Below, piece after piece: positions 6,399 to 6,915 of a DNA stretch of 6,915 nt; position 1 is the stretch's first letter, and each line of letters opens with the position of its first letter. The position numbers and the translations under genes are program-made. The DNA is from Oligoflexales bacterium (GTDB lineage Bacteria > Bdellovibrionota_B > Oligoflexia > Oligoflexales > CACXFL01). Under the pieces are notes generated by a model. It did not search any database and had not been told where the DNA came from. It saw nothing but the letters and a program-made list of their open reading frames with translations. The stretch covers positions 1-6,915 of the forward strand of contig JANQHA010000409.1 of the NCBI GenBank assembly GCA_028282865.1. The letters run 5' to 3'.

Positions 6399-6915
6399 TT
6401 AGGACCCTTCAATGATCGCGATAGCTAGTTCAAAAAGATCTTGGATACTTTGGTTGAAGTCGATTGCTGCCATGACTAGAAAGTCTAGTACTGCACCCAG
6501 TTCATCTTTCTTGTTCTTAAGATTATCTAGTGATTGGGTGAGCGCCTGCTCGGAATATCTAGAAGTGGTTCCTCGCAAGATGTCATTGAATACGACTAAG
6601 TATTGACATTGATCGGGTAGCAGCAGATCAGGCTGACCTTGACCATTTTCTTGGCAATTATCTGACATATCAGCTGCAGCTCGACCAGTTAAGATCTCTT
6701 TAAGCTCCTTGATTTGAGATTCGGTCTTGTCAGAAAACTGAGCGAAATGTTTTTGAATCTGATAGAGCTCCATAGCTGTCTTTAGATTCTTGGTCTTGAT
6801 ATCTCTCATTGCTATAACCGAGTCGACTAGTGCCGCGTTGTCAGCAATTAGCGTGATTTTATTTATAATCGCAGTCGTTTCATCCCACCACTCTAGCTCG
6901 CCCACTTCATCGGAT
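6399..6915 (-). CDS. Helical protein of unknown function, 5' end outside window
   Basis: The C-terminal 171 residues of a longer protein. The frame runs open to the right edge (first visible residues SDEVGELEWWDE), so the GTG at 6905-6903 is probably an internal Val: the ten bases before it contain no Shine-Dalgarno. The visible part is helical: a segment around IINKITLIADNAALVDSVIA, a charged stretch with LKTAMELYQIQKHF and ESQIKELKEIL, a Gly/Gln/Pro-rich loop flanked by two Cys (in SDNCQENG and LPDQCQY, 16 residues apart, possibly a disulfide), then a further helix pair (LDNLKNKKDELGAVLDFLVM and a final hydrophobic LFELAIAIIEGS). The stop TAA is 19 bases before the next gene's start, so both are surely co-transcribed. 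Its composition and paired Cys resemble the downstream exported coiled-coil protein, suggesting a periplasmic place, but any signal peptide lies outside the window. Family not recognised. Confidence 0.78.
   Translation of the reverse strand, partial: SDEVGELEWWDETTAIINKITLIADNAALVDSVIAMRDIKTKNLKTAMELYQIQKHFAQFSDKTESQIKELKEILTGRAAADMSDNCQENGQGQPDLLLPDQCQYLVVFNDILRGTTSRYSEQALTQSLDNLKNKKDELGAVLDFLVMAAIDFNQSIQDLFELAIAIIEGS

Noticed and set aside
6380..6412. Longer start for the coiled-coil gene at 6412.
   Set aside because: It would put 11 hydrophilic residues ahead of a clear signal peptide and translate through the AAGGAGG site that serves the ATG at 6379.
6903..6905. GTG as the true start of the rightmost gene.
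   Set aside because: The frame stays open to the edge and the few bases before the GTG hold no ribosome site, so the gene most likely begins beyond the window.
1..6915. tRNA or rRNA genes, CRISPR arrays, insertion sequences or phage attachment sites.
   Set aside because: No cloverleaf-like pattern, no regularly spaced direct repeats, no transposase or integrase motif and almost no non-coding space were found.

Overview
The window shows a compact bacterial gene arrangement. At the left edge is the 3' part of a beta-ketoacyl-ACP synthase-type gene on the + strand. After a 61-bp convergent spacer, the rest is a tightly packed cluster on the - strand, read right to left. It holds five genes, the first cut by the right edge. 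Strong Shine-Dalgarno sequences, Sec-type signal peptides ending in Ala-X-Ala or similar, and moderate GC by eye suggest a Gram-negative bacterium. A gammaproteobacterium is a guess that the window alone cannot prove.

Layout: 1-543 (+) ketosynthase C-terminal part, with both active-site histidines and the lysine of the family visible. 544-604 is the spacer between convergent genes, with no convincing terminator. On the - strand, in transcription order, come: 6915-6399, helical protein, 5' end missing; 6379-5288, exported helical/coiled-coil protein with four Cys; 5295-3427, exported protein with a helical N-terminal half and a large beta-rich C-terminal half; 3417-1513, membrane-anchored or exported protein with a beta-rich N-terminal domain and an alpha-helical HEAT-type C-terminal domain; 1513-605, membrane-anchored TPR protein. 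Junctions are 19 bp apart, 8 bp overlapping, 9 bp apart and 1 bp overlapping. Every internal start has a good Shine-Dalgarno, so this is almost certainly one operon. Its promoter lies beyond the right edge.

The most interesting part is the 634-residue protein at 1513-3417. Its order (beta-barrel-like region, then a helical horseshoe with LGxxGxP turns) matches the N-terminal lipid-transfer module of the vitellogenin / microsomal triglyceride transfer protein / apolipoprotein B family. The gene just upstream encodes a protein whose C-terminal half is a long run of alternating, amphipathic-looking beta strands. Together the two could be a split bacterial counterpart of a large lipid-transfer protein, working outside the cytoplasm with coiled-coil and TPR scaffold partners. 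A convergent ketosynthase, perhaps the end of a fatty-acid or polyketide-like pathway, makes a lipid-type cargo plausible. That link is inference only.
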